Origin: Trogon surrucura | Taxonomy: Eukaryota; Chordata; Aves; Trogoniformes; Trogonidae | NCBI GenBank assembly: GCA_020746105.1 | Contig: CM036618.1 | Span: 7,386,501 to 7,450,500 of the forward strand | DNA: 64,000 nt | Reading direction: 5' to 3' | Part shown: one piece after another, positions 22,301 to 37,300 of the stretch | How positions within the stretch are numbered: position 1 is the first letter of the stretch | Layout of the letters: each line of letters opens with the position of its first letter | Position numbers and translations under genes: made by a program | The notes under the pieces: model-generated | Told to the model about the DNA's origin: nothing | Seen by the model: only the letters and a program-made list of their open reading frames with translations | Database searches by the model: none

Positions 22301-25300
22301 CACATTCCAAAATTAACCACATTAACCATGAAATTTCCTGCACTCTCCAGGCACAGCAAAAGCCACCACATGGCTGTGGGATCACGGGAGATTTCAGCAC
22401 GCTCACCCATACACCTGCATCACAGCCACTGCTCTGAACGGGAGCTGGATTAAGAGGTGAGTCACCAAAGCTTCTCTATAAAGATGAATATTTCCACAAC
22501 AGAGCACCTACAATCGCATTTAGAGCCATTTCGAGGGTGCACTGGTGGGATGACTCAGCCCCAGGATGGGTGACCCTGCACCAGGTGACTGTTGGGTGAA
22601 TGGAAGATCTCACAAGGGATCCAAAGAGCAAAAAGGCAGTTTCCCTCAGAAAAGCCCTTGAGATACATTAGTTCAAAATGGCAAAGGTTTCCTTTAGTTT
22701 TGGGAGCAATACAAAAAGCACACTCATCCTTGACTTAAACCTTCAAATCACAGGATGTGAGGGGTTGGAAAGGACCTCAAAAGACCATCTAGTCCAGCCC
22801 CCCTGCCAGAGCAGGATCACCTACAGTAGGTCACACAGGAACGCGTCCAGACGGATTTTGAATGTCTCCAGAGAAGGAGACTCCACAACCTCCCTGGGCA
22901 GCCTGTGCCAGGGCTCTGTCACCCTCACAGGGAAAAAGTTTTTCCTAATATTTTTATGGAACCTCTTATGTTCCAGCTTGCACCCATTGCCTCTTGTCCT
23001 GTCATCGGACACCGCTGAAAAGAGCCTGGCTCTGTCCTCCTGACACTCCCCCTTGACATATTTATAAACAATAATGAGGTCACCCCTCAGCCTCCTCTTC
23101 TCCAAGCTAAAGATACCCAGTTCCTTCAGTCTTTCCTCAGAAGGCAGATGTTCCACTCCTTTAATCATCCTAGTTGCCCTGTGCTGGACTCTCTCCAGCA
23201 GTTCCCTGTCTCTCTTGAGCTGAGGGGCCCAGAACTGGACACAAGATTCCAGATGTGGCCTCACCAGGGCAGAGTAGCGGGGCAGAAGAACCTCTCTCGA
23301 TCTACTAACCACCCCCCTTCTAATACACCCCAGGATGCCATGGGCCTTCCTGGCCACGAGGGCACATTGCCTCTTCCTCCAAGCCAATTAACCCAGCTTT
23401 ATCAAGCCAAACACCACCTGGTTTTAGATCACCACACGAAGGGCCAGCACAGACAAGCTGCAGAGATAAAACCACTTTTTTTCAGAGAAGTAACCACTCC
23501 TTGGGTTCCCTGGCGAGCCAGCACGCCTCCATCGCCATCGGGAATATTTTTCCTTCTCTCTGTGGGCACGACTGCCTTGTCAGCAAAAACAGCTGCTTAC
23601 GGAGGAATACCACAGCCAGCGTCTTTCCTGCTGTCCTATTTAACAATTTCTATTGCAGTTTAGGCCAGATCTCCCAACTGTACTTTTGGGTCACAGCCCT
23701 GATATAGCCATACAGAGACATACGTACATGTATACAGACTAAAAAAAGATATATAAACTTTAACAGTCCAATATAAATATACTGATATCTCTATATATGT
23801 ATATAAACAATAACAGCCTGATACATATTTATATATCTTTTACACACACAGAGATATATATTTTTATCTCTATATTTATTTTTATCTCTATATATATTTT
23901 TATATTTTTCAATTTCTTTCTCTCTATATTGATGTCTCTCTATAAAATATATATCTACAGATATATTTTTTATATTTTACATAAATTGTATATATTTAAT
24001 ATATATTTTATATATCTACAGATATATATTTTCTATTTCTATATTTCTATTTAGATTTTATATTATGGAGATATATTTTATATATCTCTATATGCGATAT
24101 AGATATTTTATGTGTACATATATATAATAATAATATATGTATCAGACTGTATATATATGTAAGTGTATATATACACACACATTTTACATATCTCTATATG
24201 ATATAGATATTTTAACATGTGTATATGTATACATATATATATATATGTATATGTGTGTGTATATATGCTTCTACACACACACACACACATATAAAAGACC
24301 TCACACAGCCTCATACAGGTATTTTTGATCCAAATCCTTCTCCCTATTAAAGTAAGCTTATCAAGACCAGCTATATATGAACTTTAGTTTTCATTTCCAG
24401 GCTAGATAATGTAGCCACGACCCGATGACTCTCAGAGCATCCGCAGCCAGTGTCTGAGCTGTTCTACAGCAGAAATGCCAAAGTACAAACCACATTTTGC
24501 GTATCCCCACCCTTCTCCCACCATAACCACCAAACTCCCCAGCAGATTTAGGGTGATGTGCCTACACTACCTCACGTGGGGATGTGAGGGTCAGGCTTTC
24601 TCCTATCATAAAAGCTCAGCCCACCAGCCCAGTGTGGGAGATGCAGCCCCCCAAGAACAAAACTTATGCCAGGGCTTGATTTTCATAGAATCATAGAACT
24701 GTCAGGGTTGGAAGGGACCTTAAAGATCATCTAGTTCCAACCCACCTGCCATGGGCAGGGACATCCCCCACTAGATCAGGCTGCTCAGAGCCCCATCCAG
24801 CCTGGCCTCAAAGACTTCCAGGGATGGGGCTTCCACCCCCTCTCTGGGTAACCTGTGCCAGGGTCTCACCACCCTCATGGGGAAGAACTTCTTCCTAATG
24901 TCCAATCTGAACCGGTCCATCTCTGGCTTTAATACATTCCCTCTAGTCCTACTATATTTTAACTGTGAAGAGGTTCAGGAGGGACAGGGAAGAAAAAAAA
25001 AAAGGAAAGAAATAAAAGTATGGGGAAAAAAATAAAGAAAAAAAAAAAGCAGCATTATTAATTATTCGGAATAAGCCTTAAGACCATGTTCCCCAGCATT
25101 ATGGAACAAGAAAAGGATGTGAACATGCTATTGAGATTTATGATGGGGTTAATTACCCGAGGCACATAAATAGATGCTATCACCCCCCACATTTCAACAT
25201 GGTAGCAGGAATTAAGCCTGGTCTTGTTAACTCTTTGCATTACTCAGGCAAATGAGCTTCCAGGCAAATCCCAAATTCCTTTCCCTCGATGTGGCCAGCC

Positions 25301-28300
25301 GATGCGCCCAGGCTGGCCGTGGGTCCCTCACGGGAAGGACAGGCCACCGGAATCACGTTGGCAGCCAAGCCCCGTGCCTTTGGATATCACACACCTGCGT
25401 CAGCAAGAAGCCCAAAAGCCAACTTGGGTTTGGAATCAGGATCTTTAAAACAGCAAATTCAGCTGCTTTTGGCACAAGAGTAGCAAAACACCAGTTTCGC
25501 ACAGCTGACAATTTCATCACTCGGCTCAAGTGAAAAAAAAATAAAAAAAGTCCCTGAATACGAGAGTAGAAAGAACTCTGCACCGTTTGCACACTAAGGT
25601 AATGATGGCGATGCAAAGAGCAACGAGTAGGTCTGCTACTACCTATTATATATCTATATCTACATATAGATAATGACTTATGCACCGAGATACATCTATA
25701 TAGTGCATAAGTCGTTATCTCAGTGCATAAATCTTGTTTCTACTCCTGTATTCAGGGGTTATTATTTTTTCCTGTTTTAAGTAGTACATATAGATAATGC
25801 TGCCTATTTATATCTAGTATATATACATATACACACACATACCTAAAATGAGCGGAGTCAGGTCCCCTGACTGTGCTGCCCTGCGGTGAGATGGAGCATT
25901 CCAGCTGGGTGGGAGCTTTGTCCACACCCGCTCCCACGCACATCACTCATACAGAAGCATTAAAATATAATTTGCTGGTTTATGACCCCTGCGTGGCACA
26001 TCTAGTCCTCCCGAGGAAGGAAAAACCCATATACTAACCTGCTCCCACCTAAGTATTTACAGCTGATAAATCCCAGTATTTACTGCTGCCGTACTGGTGA
26101 GACGCATCTTCAGCCGGTCGCAGCTTGATTTGCACCAGTTTTACGTGGCGGTATGGCATTCACATCCCGACGTTCTCACACAGGATTTACGACACAAAGC
26201 GCTCATGCTCCTACTGACATTTTCAAGTTCAGTATATTTAATCTCACCGTTCAATAAAGTGGCCCCATAAACATGTTTATATCCCTTGGCAATAATATCC
26301 CAGGGCACGAGAACGCACCACGCAGCAGAGGACTTAATGGCGCGTAATAATCTTTGGAGAACAAATGTTCCATTAAAAACGAATTTGGAAACGTCTACCT
26401 TAATACTATAAGAACCTTAAACTCATTTTCTTGCAACTATTAAATGAATTTAAGCCCCATATGTTCGCTATATCCACTACAATATTGTGCAAACAAAACC
26501 CCAGAGAGATATGGAAGAGACACAGACGTGAGCACAGATTTGGCTCCAGTCAGTCAGAAAACCATTGCTCCCTCTGTTCTTGAAAAATAAGATTAAAACC
26601 ATTACATGACAAGTTGCGGCTGCACGCTGCCAAGTATTACTGCTCAAGCCATTTACAGTAACTTAATTCACTTGTTCAAAACTAAAATAAAATGTTAATG
26701 CTTATAATAAGCTTACAGTCCTACTATTTCCATATTTCCAGAAGCCCTACAAGTTGCTTTGCTGAGCACTAATAGTGCCAGTGTCCTGTTGGGATGGGAA
26801 GGTGCCCACCAGGGTGCGTGGGGCAAAAAACCCAGCTCCTTGTTAGGTCCCGGGTCCTCCTCACCCACGAAACTTCAGGGACCTTCTCCCACCACACACA
26901 TCTACATGCTGAGGCTGGAGATGACGCTCAAACGCTCCAAATCCCAGCAACCCCAAGTAAAACAGTCGAGCTCAGCAGAGACTGTGCCTTAACCCACCCA
27001 TTTCACACTTCCCACGCGAGGCCGGTCACAGTCATGTCAGTGCAATGCTAAAGCTGCTCTGAGTTTGCAAATACAGGAGAACAGCCTGAGTCCTCCTGTT
27101 TTTTCAACACAGGCCATGGGAACAGTCTGGGAGAGCTGTCACCACCACGCTGTTAATGCAGGAGGCACCACCACCCTCCCCATCATCGCCATCAGGGACC
27201 ATCACCATTTATCACCCAGCTTGGCTTGTCTCAGACCCCAGAATTAAAGAGGGGTCCTTGCTACAAAACCTGGATGTGCTGTGGCCATCCCAGAGCCGGC
27301 AACGACAGCATCCAAAGGATCCAGGACACCCATGCGTGTCTTGGGTGCCATCCTGGGTGGCATTTCACTTGACATTATCTAAACATTGTAATTCTCTACA
27401 TGTTATGACAGGCTGCTCCACATAACCACCTACTACTTTAAGGTGGCAATAACCCCAGAGCAATGAAGAACTCCCCTTCAAGCCAGGACAAGGCCAACAC
27501 GTTGCACCCAAGGGTGGATGCACACACATGGGAACGCAGGCGCAACCAGGCGTGTCTACAGCCAGAGCAAACCAAGACAAAGGGAGACGGGTCCGGAGAT
27601 GAACAGATGCCTACAGAGCTGCACAAGCAAATAGCACTGCTGAATACATGTCCAGCTCATCCACAAAGATGCTGAGCTGAAGGAAGGACCTTCCTGGAGA
27701 GGCAGGGCAGGTCTACAGGCAGGTCTCTCACCTCCAAGCACACTGCTCATCTCCACCCTAACCTTCCCCAGAAACACCATTTTGGTTTATTTCAGTGACT
27801 TTAATTTGCTTATTTTGACTTTGGTTCAAGATTCTTTCCACCCGTTTCCAGCTCCTCTGGGTGTCTCCCACCTCACCGCAGCACACAGTTTGATGTAGAC
27901 AGAGCAGTCGCTCCTTCCACTCATGAACGTCACCAAGGTGGGCATCACACAAACGCATGAGACTTGGCTGAGCTTTAGAGACTCTCTTGAGCTTGTTCTG
28001 GACAAGCCTCAACCATCTCCCGTAGCCCTGCTGTCTACAAGTTGGCCTCAAACCGAGTTCTTCAGCAATCATTTGGTCTCAAGCAGGGCAAGAAGCCAGC
28101 GCAGCGCTGGGCCATGACCACCAGTGCTGGCACGCTTATGGCCAAGGGACCATTTCTCTTCTCTGCCATTACTTTCTCACATCTTCAAGCAAATTCAAGA
28201 GAAGTGGAAGAGCTACCCCACCAGAAGGCTACACCCAAGCACCTGGCAGCAGATACGGTGAAGTCTAACCACAGGCTAGCCACAGAGGAGCTTCAGTTCC

Positions 28301-31300
28301 TCTCCCCACCCTCTCAGAAACAAAAACCCGTCACTATTTTCATTTTCGGAGCTCAAGCCAAACACCATCTGGTATTTTTCAGAAGAGTGCTCACTAAGAA
28401 GCTGCTGTCTTTAAGGGGAAATCTCATACTCAAGTCTACAGAGCCCTCCCAAGCCACGTGTCTTCCCAGCCCTCTAATAGTGAAGAGATGTAGAACAGAG
28501 AAAAGGGTTAACACATCATTTCAAGTCTTACAGGCTGTTTTATACGGCTGGGAGGCAAAGATCAGGAGATCCTCCAGAACCTGTGGCACACAGAGTTTCA
28601 TCTAGTCAGCTGCACATCTGCCCAGGGTTCCAGAGCCAGCTTCATGCATTTTCAGAAAGGCTGGATTCCAGCCAACTCCATGCTCCAGCCCTTCGTCAGC
28701 AGGGGTATGTCCTACCAGTCCCCCAACCTGAGCTGGAGCAGCTGGAGCTTCCACCACCTACAGACACAGGCATCCCAGAGATGTGCAACATTAATTTGTA
28801 CACCACACGCAGTGACAAATCCTGACCATGACAGGCTGGCTGGATTTCGACACTTGCACAGACCTTGAGGATGAAGCATCACACACGAAGAGCGCAGCCC
28901 AAGGGCACACACAAGTCAGAACCATGGTGATACAGCCCAACCCTCCCAAACATCTAGATAAAAGCTTCGAATCACTGCAAACTCAGCTCTGTTCCAGAGC
29001 TCAGCCCACCTACCTCCTCCAAATATCCTCCTGACTCATGCGAAACACAGTCACGGCCTATTTTTACCTCTGAGCACACACCAAGAGCCCACGTGTACAA
29101 GACAGCCAGGACGCAGCACATCCAAACTCCAGCTGACAAGACAACAGGGCTTGGCCAAACCAGGACCAAATTCCCAACAAAAATACCTTTCCAACATGTT
29201 AACATTTCACCCATTTCTCTATTGGAAACTCAATTCCTCTCTCCCAAATATATTTCAGGTCCTAAATGAGGAGGTTCAGAAGACGCACAAAGTCTTGCAC
29301 CTGGGTCGGGGTAATCACCAGCACCAACACAGGCTGTGGCACAAAGGGACTGAGAAGAGTCCTGGGGAGAAGGACTTGTGGATACTGATGGATGAAAAGC
29401 TGGACATGAGCCAGCAATGAGCCATATCCTGGGCTCATGGCAGCATGGCCAGCAGGTCAAGGGGAGCGATTCTCCCCCTCTACTCCACTGTCATGAGACC
29501 CCACTTACAGCTCTGGGGTCCCTAACGTACGAACAACATGGACCTGCTCAAGTGGGTTCAGAGGAGGCCACGAAGATGATCAGGAGGTTGCAGCACCTCC
29601 CCTATGAGGACAGGCTGAAAGAGGTGGGGTTGCTCAGGTTGGAGAAGAGAAAGCTCCAGGGAGACCTTATAGTAACCTTTTAGTACTTAAAGGGGGTTTA
29701 TAAGAAAAATGGGGACAGGCTTTTTAATAGGGCCTGATGTGACAGGACAAGGGGTAATGATTTTAAACTAATAAAAAGCAGATTTTGTGGGTTCGATTCC
29801 CATTCGGTCCTCATGTGTTGCCTGATCTAGTTGAGAGGCGCCCCTGCCCATGACAGGGAGGTTAGACTAAATGATCCCTGAGGTCCCCTCCAACCTAGGC
29901 CATTCTATGACTCTATGATTTAGACTGGACATGAAGAAATTCTTTGCTGTAAGGGAGATGAGACGCTGGAACAAGTTCCCCAGAGACAGTGCGGATGCAT
30001 CTTCATTGGAAGTGTTAAAGGTCAAATTGGACTGGGCTCTGAGCAACCTGATCTGGTTAAAGATGTCCCTGCTCACTGCAGGCGGGTTGGACTAGGTGAC
30101 CTTTAAAGGTCTTTTCCAACCCCAAACTTCTCATGATTCTAACAAGAGCCTTCGCCTGGACAGGAGGAAAGGACATCCTTGTTAGCCATTTGCTAGTTTT
30201 CCCATGGAGGACAGTGCTGGTATCACACCCTCCCAGGAGCCAATGATTCACATCCTCAGCAAGTGTTGTTTGTGCAACAAACCACTAAATGGTGACGTTC
30301 AGTTGGGTTTTTGTTTTAAAAAAAAAAAACAACACAAAGTCTTGCAGGGCAGGAAGGGGACTCCTGACAAAGACTTCCCACACATTCTCTGGAAAATATC
30401 TCCACAGAAACAAGACAGTCAAGGGAAGTCTGTGGTTACCAACATGTTTCAGACCTGGGAACTCGAGGTCAGCAGGAGACAGGACCTCTCTTCCCACCAC
30501 ATGCTATGTGGAAGTCCCCTCTACAACAGCACCTCTGGTCCAACCCTCCAGGGACTGACGCAACCTCCAGCCCACCACCATGGAATGTCTCCCTGCACTG
30601 GTATTGGAGACCTGTAGAATGGACTTGCTCTTCCCTTGTTTTAAAGGGGCATGGCCAGTGTCAGTATTTTATGCAATTATTAATTTTTAAATGACTTTTT
30701 CAGAGTTAATCTTCATTATAACTCTCTCGGACAGCTGGTAACCCTGAGCAAGCACACTGCCAGGAGCCATATAAATATCCAGACACCCACAGATGCCAAC
30801 CCAAGGATTAAATTCACCTCCTGCATTTTCCGCCCCCCTCCGCCCCAGACAAAACCTTGGCAAGTGGCAGGGGGAAATAAAAAAAAATCTGCCTTGTTAT
30901 TGGAGGAGTTATGTGCGAGAGCCTTACCAATGTGTGAAATCACAGCTCTACTGGCACAAAAACTGGTGCTGGGGTTTTGGGAAAAGACAAACAAGCAAAC
31001 AAAACTGGCCTCGTGTATTTCTGCAAGGACAACCCTATTCTCCCCGTGGAGCTGCCCTGCCACCGACACTCAGCCCTACACCTTAACAGGCAGGCACAAA
31101 TCCCAATCCCTTATTAAATTAATCCAGGGGCCACCCAGGAATTTTGACCATGGAATTGTTTGGGGGTTAATTTTTTTTCTTTTTTTTTTAAAGTAGATTT
31201 GGAAGCAAATGTACCAGCTTCCCTGGGCAGCTCCACACAGCCCCACACATGCTGCGGAGAGACGGCTTGGGTAGCAACACGTGTTAGAAGTGATCAAGCG

Positions 31301-34300
31301 CTGGTTTTCAGATCTGCTAATGCAATAAGGCTGAGGAGCAAGACATGATAAACCTGCACATGATTAGGTTTCCTCCTCTCCAAGCAGAAGAGCAGCCTCT
31401 CTCATTTGTGTTTTCCAAGGCTCCCTTTTCACCATGAAGCCTTGGTCAGCTCCTGCGTACGTTCTTTGGAAGCCACACAGCTTCCCAAAAGGTCGAGGAT
31501 AAGTTTGGGGCAAACCTGAGCAAAGTTTTAAGTAGTTTGAAAAAAATCGTGTTTTGAACTCCTCAGTTGTCACCCCAAAGCTCCAACACAGAGGTATGAG
31601 CTGCAGATGAAGAGTTGCTTCATCCTGACCCAAACCAGAGCATCGTGGCCATTTTGGAGCAAACACAGCATGAAACACAGAGCTCCTGCGTGGCCAAATG
31701 CTCCAATGAGAGAGCACTCCTGTTTTAAGGCTCAGGAGTACCACAGCATCCATATTCCTCACGGTGCCCCTTGCAATTTAACAAACTGCCTTTCCTCCTG
31801 GGTCTCATTCTGCAGAGGTGCAGGCTGACACTAGAGGACCAGTAGCAATCCGCGGGTCATTAAGACACAGATGCCAGAAGAAAGACTGCTTTGGCAAAAA
31901 ACCAAAACCAACACCTCCTGCCTCTCTGTTTTGGCAGGTACACAGACATTAATCCCTCATCTCAGGCTCTGCCTGCCAGAGTAACATCAGGGTTTGCACA
32001 CAAGCCAGGGGCTGCTCCTCTGTAGTCATAACCACAATTACCAAATTCTGTCAGCAGCAATGGGCACACCTGCCCTCGTGAGATGCTGTTGGACATCTCT
32101 GCCCTACCTGTGGTCTGGGCACAAAACCCTGAGGCCACCGCGGTTTGAGACTGGGGAAGTTTTTAACCCCGTCGCTCCCACCCCACACTCCACAGACGTG
32201 CAGAAGAGATTGAGTGCCCAGGGGTGTGTTTCCCCAGCGGCTCCTCCATCCTTGCCCTGAGTCCCAGCGTGATGCTCCTGCCACCAAGCTGTGACCCGTT
32301 TGGGAGCTGATCAAAGTCAAAACAAAACCAAAACCACTACACGAAGTGGCTTTCATCTCATTTACCTGTAAAAGCACTAAGGAGGGGTCCTACAGTAGTA
32401 TCCAGAGTCACTCCACAGACCTGCGAGTGCCATCCCTGCAGCTGGGTTTGCTTATTTAGAGCAGGAATTGAACAGGGAGCGACACCAGGCTTGAGGAAGC
32501 ATATCCCCTGCTGGGTTGCTTCCGTGCACTTATTTCCCTTCATCACATGATGGATCTCCAGAAAAAAATATGGTTCTATGTGGGTTTTTTTAGTCAATGT
32601 GCTATTTCTTTTTTTTTAAAACAGAATCAAGTAATTTAACTCTTGATAAACATCTTCCAACACAAATCACTATCTGATTCTGACAACTGGGCATCTCATC
32701 AACCGAGCAACCAAGACCCCCAAATCCTGACACTCCCCATGTTTCCAGAATCACCTCTCAGCTCCCCACCTGGATCTTGAGCCATTTTCAGTACTTGTTC
32801 TTCTACCTGCAGTCAAGCCTCAGCTCCATCTTGGCTGCAAACTGCTTTTGCAGAACAGTTTATTTCTCTGATTATTTAACCGGAGGCTTCCTGGCTTCGC
32901 TCTCACCACCCACTGCAATAATGTGCAATTACAGACTTGAAGAAAAATAAAAGGGAAATGGCATCTCATGCCAGGCCAGTGCTGCCAAGATCTGTTCTTC
33001 AGTCTTTCAACTCAAAACCAGAAAAAAAATCACCAAACTCTCTTCTTGCCTCTTGGCACATCATTTCAGGCAGCTTCTTCTATACACAGGTTTTACAGAA
33101 AACCACAACATTTTTCACAGTCTTTGCCTTTCATCCTCTGCTACTCAACTGGTGAATGTCAAAGGCAAAACTATCAGACATTTCTGCAAGATGATTCAAA
33201 GTCAATCTTCATGTTTTGCATAGACTGATGCCAAATTTGGCATTTCCAAGACATTCAAGAGACAGCCTTCTCAATTTTTATTGAAAGATTTCTGCAAGCT
33301 CAGTTCCTTGCCTTTGGAAACCACTGAAGAAAGGAAATGGATATTCGCTAGAATAAGGCAACTGTTTAAAAGAAAGTGTTTCCAGTGTGTAGGCTGGTTT
33401 TGATCTTCTAAAAGAAAGTACTTATACAAGGTTAAAACCACAGGGCACTATCAGCCCAGTACCCACATCATTCAGGCGCCACACCGATAATTTCTTGGGA
33501 CATTTGGCAAACTGCTTTTCCCCTTTGGATTCCCACCTGCAGGGCTAGAATGTAAGAGCCAGCTGAAACTCCAAGAGGTCCAGTTGCTCCAACCACAGCT
33601 GCACCGTTGGTGTTGCCCTACCTTCTTGATCCGACATTGTTGAGACTCTGGGGTTCTTGGAAGAGCCCTCGTCATGGGGATGGACACAAGGACAGACGTG
33701 GAGGTAGGCTGGCTGCTAACTCAGGACATTAGTCACCCACAAGCCCTTCCCAGACCTCTGAGCCATTTAATCCAGTGAGAATCATTGGCATTTGCTGTCT
33801 TCGCTGGAACACGTCCACGTTAAGGACACGGGTCTAGTTTTAACACCAGCCTCCCAAGCTACTGCTATTTTTAGGTTTGGGCTGTTATTTAAGGCACGTA
33901 TTATGACCAGAGAGAGCACGGGGCATAGACAGTAGCTCATGGGGAGATGTGAAACACCCCATGACAACAACTCCTGCTCAGGATTGCGTGCCTATCTCAA
34001 CTATTTAAGCAATTCAGTATATTGAGCGCCGTCAAGGAACTGTGTAAGAGTTTGAGCCACAGCTTCCACCCTAAAATGCTTCTTGTTTGCAAAGGAGCCC
34101 AATCACAGCAAGATATCTTCGCTCCAGCACTGAGTAGGGTCAGTGCCACCCTGACCGCACTTCACCTGGAACCAACAGATTTTAAGCAACCAGTAACAAA
34201 AAAAAAACAAAAGGCAAAGCATCGAAGCCCCATCTGGTGCCACCGGAGACTTAAGGGGTGCCGGCGCAAGGGCAGCCATCCCAGTACAGCTCCTGCGAGC

Positions 34301-37300
34301 AGAGGCTGCAGCACCTACGTCAGACCCAGTCTTCCCTTTCAAAGGTTAAAGCCGTTTACCAAAAGGATTAGAAGGGAGGAGATGGTAAACTGGGAGGAAG
34401 CACGGGGAAGGGTTTGCGCAACAGCTGTGTACACAGGCTTTGCCCCAGCAATAAACACGTGCCAAACCCTTGCTGGCGCAGCCAGCTAACGTATAGACGG
34501 GGGAGATCCTGCAGATGTGCGTGCACTACCAGCACCAGACCGTGAGGCTCCACCTCTAGAAGATCATTTAAACCTCAGTGCTTGCCCACCACGCCCCTAG
34601 TGCAACCACAAACCAAGCTGGCACCTGAAGACCTGGGGAGCAGCTGTGGTCCTCACATCTATGGAGGCTTTGCTCTGTCTGCCTACCATGGAGGGATCTG
34701 TGCTAGCAGCACAGGAGGGGAGAGATTCCATCTCTGAAACAGCCTGAAGTTTGTTCCTAGCTATACTCACACTCGTCTGAAACACTGCTTCATCCTGTAG
34801 CACGATTTAGGCACAAACACTGCTGGAGCAGCAGAAAGCAAAGCCATGACGCTGCAGCTCTGCAGCACATCTTAGCTGTACAGTCAGTTATTAAATAAAA
34901 GGTCAACTCCTCTATGGCATTACATCTTCTCTCCTTTCAAGTAAACAGTCTTAAAAGCCAGACGTTTCAATAGGCAAACCAAAGAGGGATTTATACACCA
35001 CCACAGAGGAGAATAATTTCCACATCTGACAGGACAGAGCATCACCACCAAGTCAGAACTAATGAGCGAGGCCCTTTCAGCTAACGCAACGCCATTTAGC
35101 CAGCACCAGGGCTGCACTAAAAGCAAGACAAGGCATTAATTGGTTTGCGCTCGTCTGCCTGCCTTCATTGCGCAAAGTTCAGCCGAGGACATTCCGTGGC
35201 AAGAGGAAGTCATGAAGCCACCACCCACGCCACCGCAGAACCAGCGTGACTCTTGCAAGAACAACTGGGAGGGACGTGCAAAACTGCCCAGACAGGAGCC
35301 CAGGGTAACGGGGCAATTTGCCTCCAGTCCCGAGAAGTCGGATCAGATACTGGGCCAGTTAATTGCCCGAGTGTGGTTTTGCTGTTACATCCAGCTGACT
35401 TCCCAAGACAAGGGGAAAACTTATTAAATATCTTGTGAATTTGATGCACTAACTGAATTCTGCTGTTAAAAGGATGGCAGAGAAGCCCACAACGACTCAT
35501 CCTGGGAAACACAGGATGACCCATGAATGATGCTGTCTCCCAAAGAATAACAAGATCCAGGAGGCGGGGTTATACCTAAACAGACTACCCCCAGCCTCGT
35601 TGCTCACCACGTACCATCTTCTCTTACCTGCACGGTTTCTTTAAACCTGAATCATGCTTGGCGACCAAACGTAGAGCACTGCCCACAAAGGCAGCTCTAA
35701 CGTGGCCTCCAGAAGGTCCAGCTGCAGCGCGCACATTTCGGCACAGGGTCTGAAATGCCAGTTTAGAAACCACCTGCTCAAGGAAACTTGGTCCGGTCCC
35801 TGCCCACTTGAACACTACCTGCCTGGTACAAACTCAGCCCCTGCTTCGAGATGCTTGGAACACCCCCCCCCCCAAAAAAAAAACCAACAAAACAAACAAG
35901 CAAGAGACAGATATTCAACCAACTGGTCATTAAGAACCTCGTAGAAAAAGTTACTACAAGTCAGTTACAACTAGCTGCTTTTGAGTGAACCGCAACCAAA
36001 GCCCTGCAGTATTTCTGGCAGTGCTTGTAAGGATGTCTTAATAACACTGCAACCCCGTTAGGGATCACTCACCACAGTCTGAAGGACTGCCCTTCGGGTA
36101 CCACAGACTTTAAGGACAATGGAGCGCAGGGATTATTGGAAAAAGTTATCGCAAATGGAAAAAAGCTCAAGAAACCGCACCCCAAGAATTCAAAGGAGTT
36201 AAAAGAAACCTGATAAGTAGCACAAACATAAGACAAGGCACAAAACTAATTCCAACAAGACCTTACTGGTTCTATAAATGCATTAATGAAGGCAAACAAA
36301 GTGTAGGTCTATTAATCAGCAGGAAGGAGGAGATAGTACATGACACCCTGCTCAGAGCTTTGTTTGGTTTGCACTTAAGCACTCCAGGATGACTTTCATC
36401 AAGGACTGATCTCTCTTAAACCTACCAATCTTTTTTCAATCCATTCTTTGTTTGCCCCCACCTTGTTCCACGTGATCTTCTGAAGGTTACCTGTGAATGG
36501 ATATTTAAGGTTGAGCAACCTTAACCCAAAGCAACGATTCGTCAGTGCTGCCCGTGCAGGATAAGGGGGGTCAAAACTGCCACCATAGCTTTGCAGAGGA
36601 AGAACCACGTGTCCCACTAGCCATGATGGCTCCTCAGTGCTCACATTCATGCCACGATTAATTTACCATTGATTTTAACAAGTTTAAATTAAATGGCCAC
36701 AACAGATCATCTTTAAAGTCTCATCAAAAAGCTGACAGCAAGTCATTCACCAAAAGATCAGAAAACACTACAAAGCAGAGCCTCCAGGAAGACTTCATGA
36801 CATTCATGGAGCTGAACGCCTCCACAACACAGCTTTTAAGGACAACCTTCCCGGCTCCCCAGTATGGCCAAAGAGCTGGGGACACCACCCAGCAGATGAG
36901 ACCTAGGGCTAAGAACCTGAAATTGAGGCGCTGCCAAGAGGCAGGGGATGACTCACCCTTCCAGAAAGTGAGGGGAGAAAGGACAACATAAAAGAAAAAC
37001 AGATCTATGCCGAGTCACCAAGAAAATAAGGAGAGTGTGAAACAAAAGAAAAGTGGAAACAGAAGGGCCAGGCAGGTGGAAAAAGAGAGAAAGGTAGCCT
37101 CCTTTCAAGATCCTTCTACCGAGGATGAGTGGGAAGGTGAAGGAGAGGAGCCGGGGCAAGGAGATGACATTTCCTCTTCCCTCAGGAGCAGGGACACACC
37201 ATGGAGACAGGAAGGGGGAGAAGCCAAGGATGAAGAAACATCTGAGGAACCAGTGGATGGGCTCTGTCCTCGCTACAAGACCAAGCAAGTCAGAACAGCA

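Noticed and set aside
22821-23387. 188-codon minus-strand open frame as a host gene
   Set aside because: Same reason: CR1 ORF2 C-terminus with an octamer tail at 22747.
23797-24328. CRISPR-like or other regular array
   Set aside because: The units are simple dinucleotide and tetranucleotide AT repeats without unique spacers.
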